Shown: positions 34,013 to 45,384 of the stretch, one piece after another | How the letters are laid out: every line of letters begins with the position of its first letter | Position numbering within the stretch: the first letter of the stretch is position 1 | Assembly: GCA_029245065.1 (NCBI GenBank) | Contig: JAQWQB010000097.1 | Location: forward strand, 1 to 62,184 | Direction of reading: 5' to 3' | Source of the DNA: Flavobacteriales bacterium | GTDB taxonomy: Bacteria > Bacteroidota > Bacteroidia > Flavobacteriales_D > Sanyastnellaceae | Length of the DNA stretch: 62,184 nt | Translations under genes and position numbers: made by a program | Notes under the pieces: model-generated | Databases searched by the model: none | The model's input: the letters and a program-made list of their open reading frames with translations, nothing else | What the model was told of the DNA's origin: nothing

Positions 34013-34498
34013 TTAGAGATCAAGGTAACCGATGGTTCCGCAATGGAGGTCATCGGTGAGGGCCTGCCAATCTTTAAACCCCAGTTTTTTGAGCACGTGA
34101 ATGGAAGGAAGGTTTTCAACCATTGATCTACCAACCAGTTGCTTAAGGCCAAATTCACGCGCAAAATCAATGCAACGCTGTCCAGATTCGGTAGCGTACC
34201 CTTTGTTCCAAGCTGCTCTTTTGATCCGGAATCCAAGATCGGTGTAGTTCTTTTCGGGATGAAACTTAAGTCCGCACCAACCAATTTGTTCTCCTGTAAT
34301 GTAGTCCTCAACAAGCCATCGGCCATATCCAACGTCGCGGTAATGTGAGTAAGACTGAATGAACTCTTTCGCCTCCTCTATTGAACCAAAAGGTACGTCG
34401 CCCGTGAATCTCATGACTTCCACATCCTTGTTCAAGGCGAAAAGAAAAGGGGCGTCATTGGGGTGAAATTCGCGAAGTGTTAGTCGTTCTGACCGCAT
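34013..34498 (-). CDS. GNAT family N-acetyltransferase (RimJ/RimL-like)
   Basis: A 161-residue acetyl-CoA-dependent transferase. It starts SERLTLREFHPNDAPFLF, with GDVPFGSIEEAKEFI, the YGRWLVEDY strand, and the acetyl-CoA loop AWNKGYATESGQ near residue 110, then HVLKKLGF near 143. It may acetylate a ribosomal protein N-terminus, an amino acid or a small amine. The ATG at 34498 was preferred to a TTG at 34525, which lies inside a TACGTTTG box. It is monocistronic and divergent from the next gene. Confidence 0.88.
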   Translation of the reverse strand: MRSERLTLREFHPNDAPFLFALNKDVEVMRFTGDVPFGSIEEAKEFIQSYSHYRDVGYGRWLVEDYITGEQIGWCGLKFHPEKNYTDLGFRIKRAAWNKGYATESGQRCIDFAREFGLKQLVGRSMVENLPSIHVLKKLGFKDWQALTDDLHCGTIGYLDL

Positions 34499-34522
34499 TT
34501 GCTCTTTATCAATTGTTCTCTT

Positions 34523-34530
34523 CAAACGTA
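34523..34530 (-). promoter_or_regulatory. -7 element of the acetyltransferase gene
   Basis: TACGTTTG on the minus strand, a perfect -7 box 24 bases before the ATG. It shares the divergent intergenic region with the plus-strand promoter at 34569-34600. Confidence 0.35.
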
Positions 34531-34568
34531 CAGTGTTTTACCAAATAGAAAAAACCATTCGTGTATCG

Positions 34569-34600
34569 TTTGAACTCCTGCTTAGAAGGCTTTACATTTG
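34569..34600 (+). promoter_or_regulatory. promoter of the 475-residue unknown gene
   Basis: TTTG (34569-34572), a 20-base spacer and TACATTTG (34593-34600): both elements are perfect. Transcription should begin near 34606, which rules out the GTG at 34561 as the start of the gene. Confidence 0.65.
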
Positions 34601-34623
34601 TTACAAAGGAAACAATCCAGCCA

Positions 34624-36051
34624 GTGGAGATTGATCGCGTAGTATTATCGGCGAAGCAGAAAGCGCTTCGTGTGAATTTGAACCAGGATTTGTACGGCAC
34701 ATTTGCCGAAATTGGTGCTGGACAAGAAGTAGTAAGACATTTCTTTCAAGCAGGGGGAGCTTCAGGCACCATTGCTAAGACCATATCTGCTTACGATAAA
34801 GATTTCAGTGATGCCATTTACGGCAAGGAATCAAAAGGCAGGTATGTCTGCAAGCCTCGTTTGGTGAAGATGTTGGATTACGAATACGACTTGATGCAAG
34901 AACGTTTGGACCGACAGAAGCACCCGACTAAGCGGTTCTTCTCGTTTTCCAATACGGTTGCTACCATTAACTATCACAAGACCATTCAAGGTCACGGATG
35001 GTTTGGAGTTAAGTTTCAAACTGACCCCTCTAAGGAAGCGAACACCGTTATTATTCACGTACGTTTTCATGAAAATGATGCGTTGTTGCAGCACAACTCT
35101 GTTGGTTTACTTGGGGTGAACCTCATTTACGGATGTTTCTTTTTCTACAAAAAGCCCAATGACCTTTTGCTGAGTCTTTATGACAACCTTGGAAGAGATC
35201 AACTTGAAATCGATATGATCTCAATGGATGGGCCTGATTTCGAGCATGTAGACAACCGCTTATTAAGTTTACAATTGGTTAAGAACGAAATGACGGATGC
35301 CGTTATTTTTTCGCCAGATGGGAGAAACTTGCAAGCGGCAGACGTGCTTTATAAGAAGAACATCCTTGCCATTCGTGGAAGCTTCAGGCCTGTAACGAAG
35401 GTCAATATTGATATGATCATGAAGGGTTTCAAGATGTTCGAGGAAGAACACCGTGTTGAAACTGATAATGTTCAAGTGTTGTTTGAGATTACCCTGAATA
35501 ACTTGAAGACGGATGGTGATATTGACGAAAAGGATTTTCTGGATCGTGCAGACATCTTGTGTTCGTTAGGTCAAACCGTATTGATTTCGAACTATTCAAA
35601 GTATTACAAACTGGTTGAGTACTTCTCAAGGTATACGAAGAAACGTATGGGCTTGATTATGGGAGTAAACAACTTGTTGGATGTATTCAATGAGAAATAC
35701 TACCGTAATCTGAACGGAGGTATCCTAGAGGCATTTGGTATTCTCTTTTCACGCGATTTGAAGATGTATCTGTACCCTTGGAGCGATACTGACACAGATC
35801 AGTTGCTTACATCTGAATCAGCTCCTATATACCCGCGTTTGAAGCCGTTGTATGATTACTTGATTTTTAACAAGAGAATTGTAGACATCAAAAATTACAA
35901 TGCCGACATTCTGCACATCTATTCTCGTCAGGTGCTTCAGATGATTAAGGACCGCGAAGATGGTTGGGAAGATTTGGTACCAACTTACGTAGATACCATT
36001 ATCAAAGACAAAGAACTTTTCGGATATAAGAAAGGCGAAAAAGTCAAATAG
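34624..36051 (+). CDS. large conserved protein of unknown function, 475 residues
   Basis: Similar proteins are widespread in Bacteroidota and some other bacteria. I recall misleading labels such as nicotinate-nucleotide adenylyltransferase, but I see no nucleotidyltransferase motif. The most striking segment is YGTFAEIGAGQEVVRHFFQAGGASGTIAKTISAYDKDFSDAIYG near the N-terminus (residues 22-65). It combines a glycine-rich GAGQE turn and a GGASGT loop and could bind a nucleotide or phosphate. The rest is soluble alpha/beta, with no signal peptide or membrane segment. The GTG at 34624 follows a near-perfect promoter. It is convergent with rpoC across a shared terminator. Confidence 0.78.
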   Translation: MEIDRVVLSAKQKALRVNLNQDLYGTFAEIGAGQEVVRHFFQAGGASGTIAKTISAYDKDFSDAIYGKESKGRYVCKPRLVKMLDYEYDLMQERLDRQKHPTKRFFSFSNTVATINYHKTIQGHGWFGVKFQTDPSKEANTVIIHVRFHENDALLQHNSVGLLGVNLIYGCFFFYKKPNDLLLSLYDNLGRDQLEIDMISMDGPDFEHVDNRLLSLQLVKNEMTDAVIFSPDGRNLQAADVLYKKNILAIRGSFRPVTKVNIDMIMKGFKMFEEEHRVETDNVQVLFEITLNNLKTDGDIDEKDFLDRADILCSLGQTVLISNYSKYYKLVEYFSRYTKKRMGLIMGVNNLLDVFNEKYYRNLNGGILEAFGILFSRDLKMYLYPWSDTDTDQLLTSESAPIYPRLKPLYDYLIFNKRIVDIKNYNADILHIYSRQVLQMIKDREDGWEDLVPTYVDTIIKDKELFGYKKGEKVK

Positions 36052-36081
36052 ACTTCTCTTTTTTTTCGAAAGTATGGATAT

Positions 36082-36112
36082 AAAAAAAGCCACTCATATG
36101 AGTGGCTTTTTT
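36082..36112. terminator. bidirectional terminator between the 475-residue gene and rpoC
   Basis: A perfect palindrome, AAGCCACTCATATGAGTGGCTT, flanked by A-runs on the left and T-runs on the right. It forms a terminator with a U-tract on both strands and ends the rpoBC transcript. Confidence 0.92.
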
Positions 36113-36130
36113 AATGGGTTATGTTGTTGC

Positions 36131-39100
36131 TTATTCAGCTGGCGTAGCTTCTTCAGCAGCTTGTTGCTTAGCGCTCACAAGCGTTTCATACTCTTCTCTA
36201 GAACCAACAACATTCTTGTGGAACTTACGTGACCCAGTACCTGCCGGAATCAAGTGTCCTACAATTACGTTTTCTTTCAAGCCAAGTAGGTAATCAACCT
36301 TACCGCTCACAGCGGCTTCGTTCAACACCTTCGTTGTTTCCTGGAAGGAAGCAGCGGAGATGAATGACTTCGTTTGAAGAGAAGCTCTTGTGATTCCTTG
36401 AAGAAGTGGGCGAGATGTTGCTGGAATAGCTTCACGTGCCTCTACTAGTTGTTGATCTTTACGTCTCAAGATAGAGTTCTCATCACGCAACTTACGTGCG
36501 CTAACGATTTGTCCAAGCTTAAGCTCTTCAGAATCTCCAACTTCAGTTACCACAAGCATTCCATAGACGCGATCATTTTCCTGAAGGAAATCAATCTTCT
36601 CAATGTTCTGCTTTTCAAGGAAACGTGTATCTCCCTGATCTTCGATAACTACTTTCTTCATCATTTGGCGAACGATCACTTCAAAGTGCTTGTCGTTGAT
36701 CTTCACCCCTTGTAGACGGTAAACCTCTTGGATTTCGTTTACAATGTATTCTTGAACAGCCGTAGGACCTTCGATAGACAAGATATCTGCTGGTGTAATA
36801 GCACCATCAGAAAGTTGCATACCAGCCTTTACCCAGTCATTCTCTTGAACAAGAATGTGCTTAGACAATGGCACGAGGTACTTCTTCTTTTCACCTGTAC
36901 GTGACTCTACCATGATTTCACGGTTACCACGCTTGATCTTTCCGTAAGAAACGATACCATCAATTTCGGAAACAACTGCAGGGTTTGAAGGGTTACGTGC
37001 TTCAAATAGCTCTGTTACACGTGGAAGACCTCCGGTGATATCCCCAGACTTACCAGCTACACGAGGAATCTTCGCTAGAATCTCTCCAGGACCTACTTTC
37101 TTCCCTTCGGTCACATTGATGTGAGCTCCTACTGGAAGTGAGTATGTTCTAAGAACTTCATCGCCTTTGACAACTTCAATAGCCGGGTTCTTCTTTTTAT
37201 CTTTTGTTTCGGTGATTACCATTTCCTGATAACCAGTCTGCTCATCTTGCTCAACGCGGTAAGTAACTCCTTCTTCGATAAATTCGAATTTGATTTCACC
37301 TTTCGCTTCGTTGATAATCACATTGTTGTATGGATCCCAGTTACAGATAACGTCACCCTTAGCAACCTTGTCTCCATTCTGCACGAACAAGTTCGCCCCG
37401 TATGGAAGGTTACCAGTAAACAACGTAACACCTGTTTTGGCTTCAACAATTTTGATTTCTGTAGAACGAGAAACAACAACATCTTGCATTGTTCCTTTGT
37501 CTGTCATTTGTTCAACAACACGAAGTTCATCCATCTCGATTACACCACCGTGGTTCGCCTTCAAATCACTTTCGTCAGAGATTTTAGAGGCGGCACCCCC
37601 GATGTGGAATGTACGAAGAGTCAACTTCGTTCCTGGCTCACCGATTGACTGTGCGGCAATTACACCTACAGCTTCACCTACTTGAACCATTCTTCTGCTA
37701 GACAAGCTTCTTCCGTAGCATTTGGCGCATACACCAGCTTTGGACTCACAGGTCAATACCGAACGAATTTCAACTTCGTCGATTCCAGCAGCCTCAATTT
37801 GCTTGGCTTCGTCTTCACGGATTTCATCGCCAGAAGCAACAATTACTTCGTCTGTACCTGGCATCAAGATGTCATGTACTGAAGTACGTCCGAGAATTCT
37901 ATCTCCAATGCCTTCAACAATTTCGTCACTCTTCTTGAGTGGTGTTGCCACCAAACCACGAAGGGTTCCACAATCGTTTTCAGAAATAATTACATCCTGA
38001 GCAACATCTACAAGACGACGAGTCAAGTAACCGGCATCGGCCGTCTTAAGGGCTGTATCGGCAAGACCTTTACGTGCACCGTGAGTAGAAATGAAGTACT
38101 CAAGAATTGAAAGACCTTCTTTGAAGTTAGAAAGAATTGGGTTTTCAATGATGTCCTGTCCACCAGTCGCTGACGACTTCTGCGGCTTGGCCATCAACCC
38201 TCTCATTCCAGACAACTGACGAATCTGCTCTTTCGATCCACGTGCACCAGAGTGGTACATCATGTAGATCGAGTTAAATCCTTCCTTGTGTGTCTCCAAA
38301 CGGTCCATCAAGATATTTGTAAGACGCGAGTTCGTGTGCGTCCAGATATCAATGATTTGGTTGTAACGCTCATTGTTTGTGATCAGACCCATGTTATAGT
38401 TGTCCATCACTTCACCAACTTTACCGTTGGCTTCGTTCACAAGCGTTACTTTTTCTTCTGGGATGATAATGTCATTCAAGTTGAACGAAAGTCCACCTTT
38501 GAAGGCCATTGTATACCCCATTGTCTTAATGTCATCCAAGAACTGTACAGCACGTGGTACACCAACTATCTTCAAGATATCACCGATGATATCACGAAGC
38601 GCTTTCTTGGTCAGAAGTTGGTTAATGAAACCAGCTTCATTCGGCACCATTTCATTGAACAATACACGACCAGTAGTGGTCTCGATGTATTCAATTTCGC
38701 CATCAGCGTTTTCCCAACGTAGCTTCAAGAAGCTATGGAGGTCCAAACTACCTTCGTTGTGTGCAATGATAACTTCTTCAGGAGAGTAGAATGTCATTCC
38801 TTCTCCTTTCATTGGCTCTTCTTTGGTAGACTTCTTCCCTTTCGTGATGTAGTACAATCCAAGTACCATATCCTGAGAAGGTACTGTAATTGGCGCACCG
38901 TTGGCAGGGTTCAGAATGTTGTGAGAAGCAAGCATAAGTAGCTGAGCCTCCAAAATTGCGGCGTTACCTAGTGGTAAGTGAACCGCCATCTGATCCCCAT
39001 CGAAATCGGCGTTGAAGGCCGTACATGCAAGTGGGTGAAGTTGAATCGCTTTTCCTTCAATCAATTTTGGTTGGAAAGCCTGGATACCAAGTCTGTGGAG

Positions 39101-40435
39101 TGTAGGGGCACGGTTGAGGAGCACAGGGTGCCCTTTCAATACGTTCTCTAGGATATCCCAAACAACTGGTTCCTTTCTATCAACAATTTTCTTCGCTGAC
39201 TTCACGGTCTTTACAATTCCACGCTCGATCATCTTACGGATGATGAATGGCTTGTAAAGCTCGGCTGCCATGTTCTTAGGCAAACCGCACTCGTGAAGTT
39301 TCAAGCTAGGTCCAACAACAATTACCGAACGTGCAGAGTAATCAACACGCTTACCAAGTAGGTTCTGACGGAAACGACCTTGCTTTCCTTTCAAACTATC
39401 TGAAAGAGACTTCAAAGGTCTGTTTGATTCTGTCTTTACTGCACTTGACTTTCTAGAGTTGTCGAACAATGAATCAACAGCTTCCTGAAGCATACGTTTC
39501 TCGTTACGGAGAATTACTTCTGGTGCCTTGATTTCAATTAGTCTCTTCAGACGGTTGTTACGGATGATCACACGTCGGTACAGATCGTTCAAATCTGAAG
39601 TCGCAAATCGTCCACCATCAAGAGGAACCAATGGACGCAATTCAGGTGGAATAACAGGAACCACTTTGATAATCATCCATTCTGGACGGTTCTCAATTCG
39701 TGAATTCGCATCACGAAGGGCTTCTACCACTTGAAGACGCTTAAGTGCCTCGTTCTTTCTTTGTTGAGATCCTTCAGTATTAGCCTTGTGACGAAGATCG
39801 TATGATAATTCGTCAAGGTTCATACGTCCAAGCAAATCATGAAGTGCTTCTGCACCCATTTTTGCGATGAACTTATTAGTATCCTTATCGTCTAAGTATT
39901 GGTTATCCTTTGGAAGCGCTTCTAGTGCATCTAGGTAGTCTTCTTCAGTGATAAAGTCCATTTCTACTAATGGGTTACCTTCTTTGTCTACTGCAGGCCC
40001 TGGTTGAATAACAACATAGCGCTCGTAGTAGATGATTTGATCCAACTTCTTTGTTGGCAAACCGAGTAAGTAACCAATCTTGTTAGGAAGCGACTTGAAG
40101 TACCAAATGTGTGCAACAGGAACAACCAACTGGATGTGTCCCATACGCTCACGACGTACTTTCTTTTCCGTTACTTCCACTCCACAACGGTCACAAACGA
40201 TTCCCTTATAACGGATACGCTTGTATTTACCACAGTGGCATTCGTAGTCTTTTACAGGACCGAAAATTCGTTCACAGAACAGTCCATCACGTTCCGGCTT
40301 ATAGGTACGGTAGTTGATGGTTTCTGGCTTAAGCACTTCTCCATGTGAGTGCTCAAGAATTTGTTCTGGTGAAGCGAGTGAAATCGTAATTGTTGTGAAA
40401 TCACTCTTAAGCTTATTTATACGTTTTTGAGCCAT
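36131..40435 (-). CDS. rpoC: RNA polymerase subunit beta'
   Basis: The catalytic clamp subunit, 1434 residues. The N-terminal zinc site is [20 protein letters not shown]. The active-site Mg motif [15 protein letters not shown] is near residue 460. The trigger-loop region and a second zinc cluster ([13 protein letters not shown]) follow near 890. The ATG at 40435 gives the usual [10 protein letters not shown] start; a TTG two codons upstream adds nothing. It follows rpoB by 43 bases and ends at a bidirectional terminator. Length is within the Bacteroidota range. Confidence 0.98.
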   Translation of the reverse strand: MAQKRINKLKSDFTTITISLASPEQILEHSHGEVLKPETINYRTYKPERDGLFCERIFGPVKDYECHCGKYKRIRYKGIVCDRCGVEVTEKKVRRERMGHIQLVVPVAHIWYFKSLPNKIGYLLGLPTKKLDQIIYYERYVVIQPGPAVDKEGNPLVEMDFITEEDYLDALEALPKDNQYLDDKDTNKFIAKMGAEALHDLLGRMNLDELSYDLRHKANTEGSQQRKNEALKRLQVVEALRDANSRIENRPEWMIIKVVPVIPPELRPLVPLDGGRFATSDLNDLYRRVIIRNNRLKRLIEIKAPEVILRNEKRMLQEAVDSLFDNSRKSSAVKTESNRPLKSLSDSLKGKQGRFRQNLLGKRVDYSARSVIVVGPSLKLHECGLPKNMAAELYKPFIIRKMIERGIVKTVKSAKKIVDRKEPVVWDILENVLKGHPVLLNRAPTLHRLGIQAFQPKLIEGKAIQLHPLACTAFNADFDGDQMAVHLPLGNAAILEAQLLMLASHNILNPANGAPITVPSQDMVLGLYYITKGKKSTKEEPMKGEGMTFYSPEEVIIAHNEGSLDLHSFLKLRWENADGEIEYIETTTGRVLFNEMVPNEAGFINQLLTKKALRDIIGDILKIVGVPRAVQFLDDIKTMGYTMAFKGGLSFNLNDIIIPEEKVTLVNEANGKVGEVMDNYNMGLITNNERYNQIIDIWTHTNSRLTNILMDRLETHKEGFNSIYMMYHSGARGSKEQIRQLSGMRGLMAKPQKSSATGGQDIIENPILSNFKEGLSILEYFISTHGARKGLADTALKTADAGYLTRRLVDVAQDVIISENDCGTLRGLVATPLKKSDEIVEGIGDRILGRTSVHDILMPGTDEVIVASGDEIREDEAKQIEAAGIDEVEIRSVLTCESKAGVCAKCYGRSLSSRRMVQVGEAVGVIAAQSIGEPGTKLTLRTFHIGGAASKISDESDLKANHGGVIEMDELRVVEQMTDKGTMQDVVVSRSTEIKIVEAKTGVTLFTGNLPYGANLFVQNGDKVAKGDVICNWDPYNNVIINEAKGEIKFEFIEEGVTYRVEQDEQTGYQEMVITETKDKKKNPAIEVVKGDEVLRTYSLPVGAHINVTEGKKVGPGEILAKIPRVAGKSGDITGGLPRVTELFEARNPSNPAVVSEIDGIVSYGKIKRGNREIMVESRTGEKKKYLVPLSKHILVQENDWVKAGMQLSDGAITPADILSIEGPTAVQEYIVNEIQEVYRLQGVKINDKHFEVIVRQMMKKVVIEDQGDTRFLEKQNIEKIDFLQENDRVYGMLVVTEVGDSEELKLGQIVSARKLRDENSILRRKDQQLVEAREAIPATSRPLLQGITRASLQTKSFISAASFQETTKVLNEAAVSGKVDYLLGLKENVIVGHLIPAGTGSRKFHKNVVGSREEYETLVSAKQQAAEEATPAE

Positions 40436-40478
40436 AATCAATTTAGGTCAATCGTAAATAAATCAGGTCAGAGACCCC

Positions 40479-43400
40479 TTAATCCATAGACACGGTCAAT
40501 CCGAGTCCTCGCAATTCGTGAAGAAGTACATTGAACGACTCTGGAATTCCAGGTGTCGGCATTGTTTCTCCTTTAACAATCGCTTCATATGCCTTGGCAC
40601 GTCCAATTACATCATCAGACTTCACCGTCAGGATTTCCTGAAGGATGTGCGATGCACCATAGGCCTCAAGAGCCCAAACCTCCATTTCTCCAAAACGCTG
40701 ACCTCCAAACTGCGCCTTACCTCCAAGAGGTTGCTGCGTAATCAATGAGTAAGGTCCGATAGAACGTGCGTGCATCTTATCATCTACCATGTGGCTTAGC
40801 TTCAGCATGTAGATCACCCCAACGGTTGCTGGTTGATCGAAACGCTGTCCCGTTCCACCATCGTAAAGGTAAGTTACACCATATTCAGGAACTTTAGCCT
40901 TTTCAGTGTAGTGGTTGATTTCTGCGATTGAAGCACCATCGAAAATTGGTGTAGCGAACTTCACTCCTAGGTTTTTACCAGCCCATCCAAGAACAGTCTC
41001 ATAGATCTGTCCGAGGTTCATACGAGAAGGTACCCCTAGTGGGTTAAGTACGATGTCTACAGGAGTTCCATCCTCAAGGAACGGCATGTCTTCCTGACGA
41101 ACAATCTTAGCAACAATTCCCTTGTTGCCGTGACGTCCGGCCATCTTATCACCTACTTTCAATTTACGCTTACGTGCGATATATACTTTGGCAAGTTTCA
41201 CAATTCCTGCTGGAAGTTCATCTCCAACAGTGATTTGGAATTTCTTACGCTTGTAGATTCCGAGAAGATCGTTGTGCTTCAAGTTGTAGTTGTGAACGAG
41301 GCGCTTACAAAGCTTGTTGAGCTCCTGATCACGTGTCCAACCATCTGCATTAACGATAGAGTAATCAAGTGTCTGAAGTGCTTTAGCGCTAAACTTCACA
41401 CCTTTCTTGATTTGCTCTTCTTTGTAGTAGTTGAATACTCCTTGAGAAGTCTTTCCACCAACTATCTTCATTAGTTTTTCAACTAGAAGCTTCTTCAATT
41501 CAGCTGCTTCCTTGTCAAACTCTTTATCTACAGCTTCAATGACCGCTTTATCAGCTGCCTTTGATTTTCTGTCTTTGATAGCGCGAGAGAAGAGTTTCTT
41601 ATTGATCACGACACCTGTGCTTGAAGGTGGCACTTTCAATGAAGCATCTTTCACGTCACCTGCTTTGTCTCCAAAGATGGCACGAAGAAGCTTTTCTTCC
41701 GGAGAAGGATCTGTTTCCCCTTTCGGTGTAATCTTACCGATAAGGATGTCACCTTCGCTCACTTCTGCTCCAACTCTGATCAATCCGTTTTCGTCAAGAT
41801 CTTTTGTTGCTTCTTCACTAACGTTAGGGATATCAGAAGTTAATTCCTCTACTCCTCGTTTCGTATCTCTTACTTCAAGTACGTACTCTGTAATGTGCAC
41901 AGATGTGAAGATATCTTCACGTACTACTTTTTCAGAAATCACGATCGCATCCTCGAAGTTGTACCCTTTCCAAGGCATGAAGGCTACCTGAAGGTTTCGA
42001 CCGATGGCCAACTCTCCTTTCTGCGTAGCATATCCTTCTACCAATACGTGACCTTTTTCAACTTTTTCACCAACTTCTACAAGTGGACGAAGGTTGATAC
42101 ACGTACCCTGGTTTGTTTTCGAGAACTTAGTAATTGGGTAAGAAACAGTGTCATCTTCGAAAGAAACCAAGAGGTCTTTTTCTGACATATCATACTTCAC
42201 GCGAATTTCGCTCGCGTCTACATATGAAACTACTCCTTTTGCCTCAGCTGTTGCAAGAACTCTAGAATCTTGAGCAACACGTGCTTCAAGTCCGGTACCT
42301 ACAATTGGAGATTCAGGCTGCAACAATGGTACTGCCTGACGCATCATGTTAGATCCCATCAATGCACGGTTGGCATCATCGTGTTCCAAGAACGGAATCA
42401 ATGAAGCGGCAATCGATGCAATCTGGTTTGGTGCGATATCCATCAACTTCAACTCCTTTGGTGGAACTACTGGGAAGTCACCTTCCAGACGTGCCTTCAC
42501 CACTGAAGTTTCGAATTGACCTTTGTCATCTACTTGGGCATTCGCCTGAGCGATGATCATTTCATCTTCCTCTTCAGCTGAGAGGTATGTTACTTTGTCT
42601 TCACCGTACTGCGCCTTTCCGTCTTTTACTTCACGGTATGGAGTTTCGATGAATCCAAGTCTATTCACTTTTGCATAAACACATAGAGAAGAGATCAAAC
42701 CAATGTTTGGTCCTTCCGGTGTTTCAATCGTACAAAGTCTTCCGTAGTGAGTGTAGTGAACATCACGTACCCCGAATCCTGCTCTTTCACGGGAAAGACC
42801 GCCAGGCCCGAGTGCCGAAATACGACGTTTGTGCGTTACCTCAGAAAGTGGATTCGTTTGATCCATGAACTGAGATAATTGGTTTGTTCCGAAGAACGAA
42901 TTGATCACCGAAGAAAGGGTCTTCGCATTGATCAAATCGGTAGGTGTAAATACCTCGTTATCACGAACGTTCATACGTTCACGAATAGTACGAGCCATAC
43001 GAGCAAGTCCAACACCAAATTGGCTGTAAAGCTGCTCTCCTACGGTACGAACACGTCTGTTAGACAAGTGATCAATATCATCCACATCTGCGTTAGAGTT
43101 CACCAAGTCAATAAGGTACTTGATGATTAAGATGATATCTTCACGTGTAAGGGTACGCTGATCCATTCCAAGATCCAATCCGAGTTTACGGTTGATTCTG
43201 AAACGTCCAACTTCACCTAGATCATAACGTTGCTCAGAGAAGAAAAGCTTGTCGATTACTCCACGTGCTGTTTCCAAATCTGGTGGCTCAGCGTTACGAA
43301 GCTGACGATAGATGTACTCTACCGCTTCTTTTTCACTGTTTGAAGTATCTTTCTGAAGCGTATTGTAAATGATTGTGTAATCACTTTGGTTTACGTCTTC

Positions 43401-44303
43401 TTTGTGAAGAATGATGGTCTTAGCTCCTGACTCAAGAATGAGTTCTAGGTGCTCCTTTTCGATGATTGTTTCACGATCGATTACGACCTCATTACGTTCG
43501 ATAGAAACTACTTCACCTGTATCTTCATCTACGAAATCTTCAATCCAAGACTTCAATACACGTGCAGCAAGTTTACGTCCTTGCACACGTTTCAAAGCAG
43601 CCTTAGACACTTTCACTTCTTCCGCTAGGTCGAAGATTTCAAGAATATCTTTATCGCTTTCAAAACCGATAGAACGAAGCAACGTTGTTACAGGAAGCTT
43701 TTTCTTACGATCGATGTAAGCGTACATTACACTGTTGATATCTGTCGCGAATTCAATCCAAGAACCCTTGAAAGGAATGATACGAGCAGAGTATAGTTTA
43801 GTACCATTTGCGTGACGGCTTTGGCCGAAGAACACACCTGGTGATCTGTGAAGCTGGTTCACAATTACACGCTCGGCACCATTTACTACGAATGAACCAC
43901 GAGGGGTCATGTACGGGATGGTTCCGAGGTATACGTCTTGTACTATTGTTTCAAAATCCTCGTGTTCGGGATCAGTACAATACAGTTTCAATTTTGCTTT
44001 AAGCGGGACACTATATGTCAGGCCTCTTTCGATACACTCTTCAATGGTGTAACGTGGAGGATCGATAAAGTAGTCAAGGAATTCAAGAACGAACTGATTA
44101 CGAGTATCAGTGATCGGGAAGTTCTCAGAGAAAACCTTGAAAAGTCCTTCGTCGGTACGGTCTTCAGGATTTGTTTCCAACTGGAAAAACTCCTGGAAAG
44201 AGCGAAGCTGAATTTCGAGGAAATCGGGATAATCGAAGTCTCTTTTTGCCGAGGTAAAATCGACACGCGCGGGGGCGTTATTATAACTTACCAATGATGC
44301 CAT
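40479..44303 (-). CDS. rpoB: RNA polymerase subunit beta
   Basis: 1274 residues. The rifampicin-binding region reads [20 protein letters not shown] followed by [15 protein letters not shown]. The usual rifampicin contacts (E. coli Q513, D516, H526, S531 equivalents) are unchanged. Just beyond, residue 511 is Gly where E. coli has E546, and residue 525 is Thr where E. coli has P560 (see findings). The C-terminal part has [16 protein letters not shown] and [22 protein letters not shown]. It lies after an rplL-rpoB hairpin and is co-transcribed with rpoC. Confidence 0.98.
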   Translation of the reverse strand: MASLVSYNNAPARVDFTSAKRDFDYPDFLEIQLRSFQEFFQLETNPEDRTDEGLFKVFSENFPITDTRNQFVLEFLDYFIDPPRYTIEECIERGLTYSVPLKAKLKLYCTDPEHEDFETIVQDVYLGTIPYMTPRGSFVVNGAERVIVNQLHRSPGVFFGQSRHANGTKLYSARIIPFKGSWIEFATDINSVMYAYIDRKKKLPVTTLLRSIGFESDKDILEIFDLAEEVKVSKAALKRVQGRKLAARVLKSWIEDFVDEDTGEVVSIERNEVVIDRETIIEKEHLELILESGAKTIILHKEDVNQSDYTIIYNTLQKDTSNSEKEAVEYIYRQLRNAEPPDLETARGVIDKLFFSEQRYDLGEVGRFRINRKLGLDLGMDQRTLTREDIILIIKYLIDLVNSNADVDDIDHLSNRRVRTVGEQLYSQFGVGLARMARTIRERMNVRDNEVFTPTDLINAKTLSSVINSFFGTNQLSQFMDQTNPLSEVTHKRRISALGPGGLSRERAGFGVRDVHYTHYGRLCTIETPEGPNIGLISSLCVYAKVNRLGFIETPYREVKDGKAQYGEDKVTYLSAEEEDEMIIAQANAQVDDKGQFETSVVKARLEGDFPVVPPKELKLMDIAPNQIASIAASLIPFLEHDDANRALMGSNMMRQAVPLLQPESPIVGTGLEARVAQDSRVLATAEAKGVVSYVDASEIRVKYDMSEKDLLVSFEDDTVSYPITKFSKTNQGTCINLRPLVEVGEKVEKGHVLVEGYATQKGELAIGRNLQVAFMPWKGYNFEDAIVISEKVVREDIFTSVHITEYVLEVRDTKRGVEELTSDIPNVSEEATKDLDENGLIRVGAEVSEGDILIGKITPKGETDPSPEEKLLRAIFGDKAGDVKDASLKVPPSSTGVVINKKLFSRAIKDRKSKAADKAVIEAVDKEFDKEAAELKKLLVEKLMKIVGGKTSQGVFNYYKEEQIKKGVKFSAKALQTLDYSIVNADGWTRDQELNKLCKRLVHNYNLKHNDLLGIYKRKKFQITVGDELPAGIVKLAKVYIARKRKLKVGDKMAGRHGNKGIVAKIVRQEDMPFLEDGTPVDIVLNPLGVPSRMNLGQIYETVLGWAGKNLGVKFATPIFDGASIAEINHYTEKAKVPEYGVTYLYDGGTGQRFDQPATVGVIYMLKLSHMVDDKMHARSIGPYSLITQQPLGGKAQFGGQRFGEMEVWALEAYGASHILQEILTVKSDDVIGRAKAYEAIVKGETMPTPGIPESFNVLLHELRGLGLTVSMD

Positions 44304-44362
44304 GAGGTCAACGGACTAAGGGTACAACAAACAAAGAGTGCAGGTTACAAGAAGGTATAAAA

Positions 44363-44398
44363 GGGTTTAGGCCTGGACCTGCGGCCCGGCCTAAACCC
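44363..44398 (-). promoter_or_regulatory. rplL-rpoB intergenic hairpin, probable attenuator or processing site
   Basis: On the minus strand GGGTTTAGGCC pairs perfectly with GGCCTAAACCC (11 pairs, 14-base loop), followed by TTTTAT. This is weaker than a full terminator. It is placed like the partial terminator/RNase III site known between rplL and rpoB in E. coli, and would lower rpoBC relative to the ribosomal protein genes. Confidence 0.7.
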
Positions 44399-44419
44399 TA
44401 TAAGAGGAAGAGTGTAGTT

Positions 44420-44797
44420 TTACTTAACTTCAACTTCAGCTCCTGCTTCTTCAAGTTGTGCCTTCAATGAATCTGCTTCATCTTTAGGAACTCCTTCTTT
44501 AATTGGAGCAGGTGCGCTATCTACGATCTCTTTTGCTTCCTTAAGACCTAGTCCAGTCAATTCCTTCACAAGCTTAACAACAGCTAGCTTCGCGCCACCT
44601 GCAGCTTTAAGGATTACATCAAACTCAGTCTGAGCTTCGCCGCCACCATCGCCGCCACCAGCAGCAGGTCCAGCCATCACAGCTGCAGCAGCAGCCGGCT
44701 CAATACCGTATTCGTCTTTAAGGATAGTAGCCAACTCGTTCACCTCTTTTACAGTAAGGTTCACAAGGTCTTCAGCCATAGCTTTCAAATCAGCCAT
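44420..44797 (-). CDS. rplL: 50S ribosomal protein L7/L12
   Basis: 125 residues: the N-terminal dimerisation helices ([20 protein letters not shown]), an Ala/Gly-rich hinge (residues 33-55), and the C-terminal factor-binding domain with KTEFDVIL-like [12 protein letters not shown] and [24 protein letters not shown]. It forms the ribosomal stalk with L10 and recruits translational GTPases. It lies between rplJ and rpoB in the classic order. Confidence 0.98.
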   Translation of the reverse strand: MADLKAMAEDLVNLTVKEVNELATILKDEYGIEPAAAAAVMAGPAAGGGDGGGEAQTEFDVILKAAGGAKLAVVKLVKELTGLGLKEAKEIVDSAPAPIKEGVPKDEADSLKAQLEEAGAEVEVK

Positions 44798-44836
44798 TTT
44801 ATTTGGATTTTATATTGTGTTCTAAAAAATATACTA

Positions 44837-45364
44837 TTATGATTCGCGCTCAGAGAGCGTCTTAACAAGCCCAGCGATGTTCGATCCTCCAGATTGAAGT
44901 GCAGAAAGAACATTCTTCGCAGGAGATTGAAGTAGAGCGATGATATCGCCGATAACTTCTTCCTTTGATTTCAGTTCAGATAGTGCATTCAATTTGTCGT
45001 CTCCAACAAAACAAGCTTCTTCAATGTATGCGCCTTTGAGGAGAGGTTTTTCCTGTTTTTTACGGAACTCCTTGATTAGCTTAGCAGGTGCATTTCCGAC
45101 TGAAGCAGTCATCATTGCAGTTTGTCCTTTAAGCGCCTCGTCGAACAACGGTGAGAAGTCTTTCCCTTCTGTACGCTCCATAGCGATTTTCAAAAGAGTA
45201 TTCTTCACAACGCGTAGTACGATGTCGTTCTTAAAACATTCCCTCCTCAGTTGTGTAGTCGCTGCAGAATCCAATCCTGATGCATCTGTAAGATAAACTA
45301 CAGGTGCTTCAGCAAGAACATTTTGCAGGTCTTCAACCATTAGGTGCTTTTCTTCACGTGTCAT
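44837..45364 (-). CDS. rplJ: 50S ribosomal protein L10
   Basis: 175 residues anchoring the L7/L12 stalk. The N-terminal RNA-binding domain includes VYLTDASGLDSAATTQLRREC and VVKNTLLKIA. The C-terminal helix (NVLSALQSGGSNIAGLVKTLSE) binds L12 dimers. Only 20 bases separate it from rplA, too short for the long L10-binding leader of enterobacteria, so autoregulation, if any, must use another site. Confidence 0.97.
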   Translation of the reverse strand: MTREEKHLMVEDLQNVLAEAPVVYLTDASGLDSAATTQLRRECFKNDIVLRVVKNTLLKIAMERTEGKDFSPLFDEALKGQTAMMTASVGNAPAKLIKEFRKKQEKPLLKGAYIEEACFVGDDKLNALSELKSKEEVIGDIIALLQSPAKNVLSALQSGGSNIAGLVKTLSERES

Positions 45365-45384
45365 ATTCTAAAAGCATTTAACAG

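Noticed and set aside
34561-34623. Extra 21 N-terminal codons of the 475-residue protein
   Set aside because: They contain the perfect promoter TTTG-N20-TACATTTG, so they lie upstream of the expected transcript start.
36131-44303. Many long antisense frames within rpoB and rpoC
   Set aside because: They follow from codon bias of the highly expressed sense genes; none shows a domain, promoter or start context.
45365-45384. L10-binding leader before rplJ
   Set aside because: Only 20 bases separate rplA and rplJ, too few for the known kink-turn leader structure.
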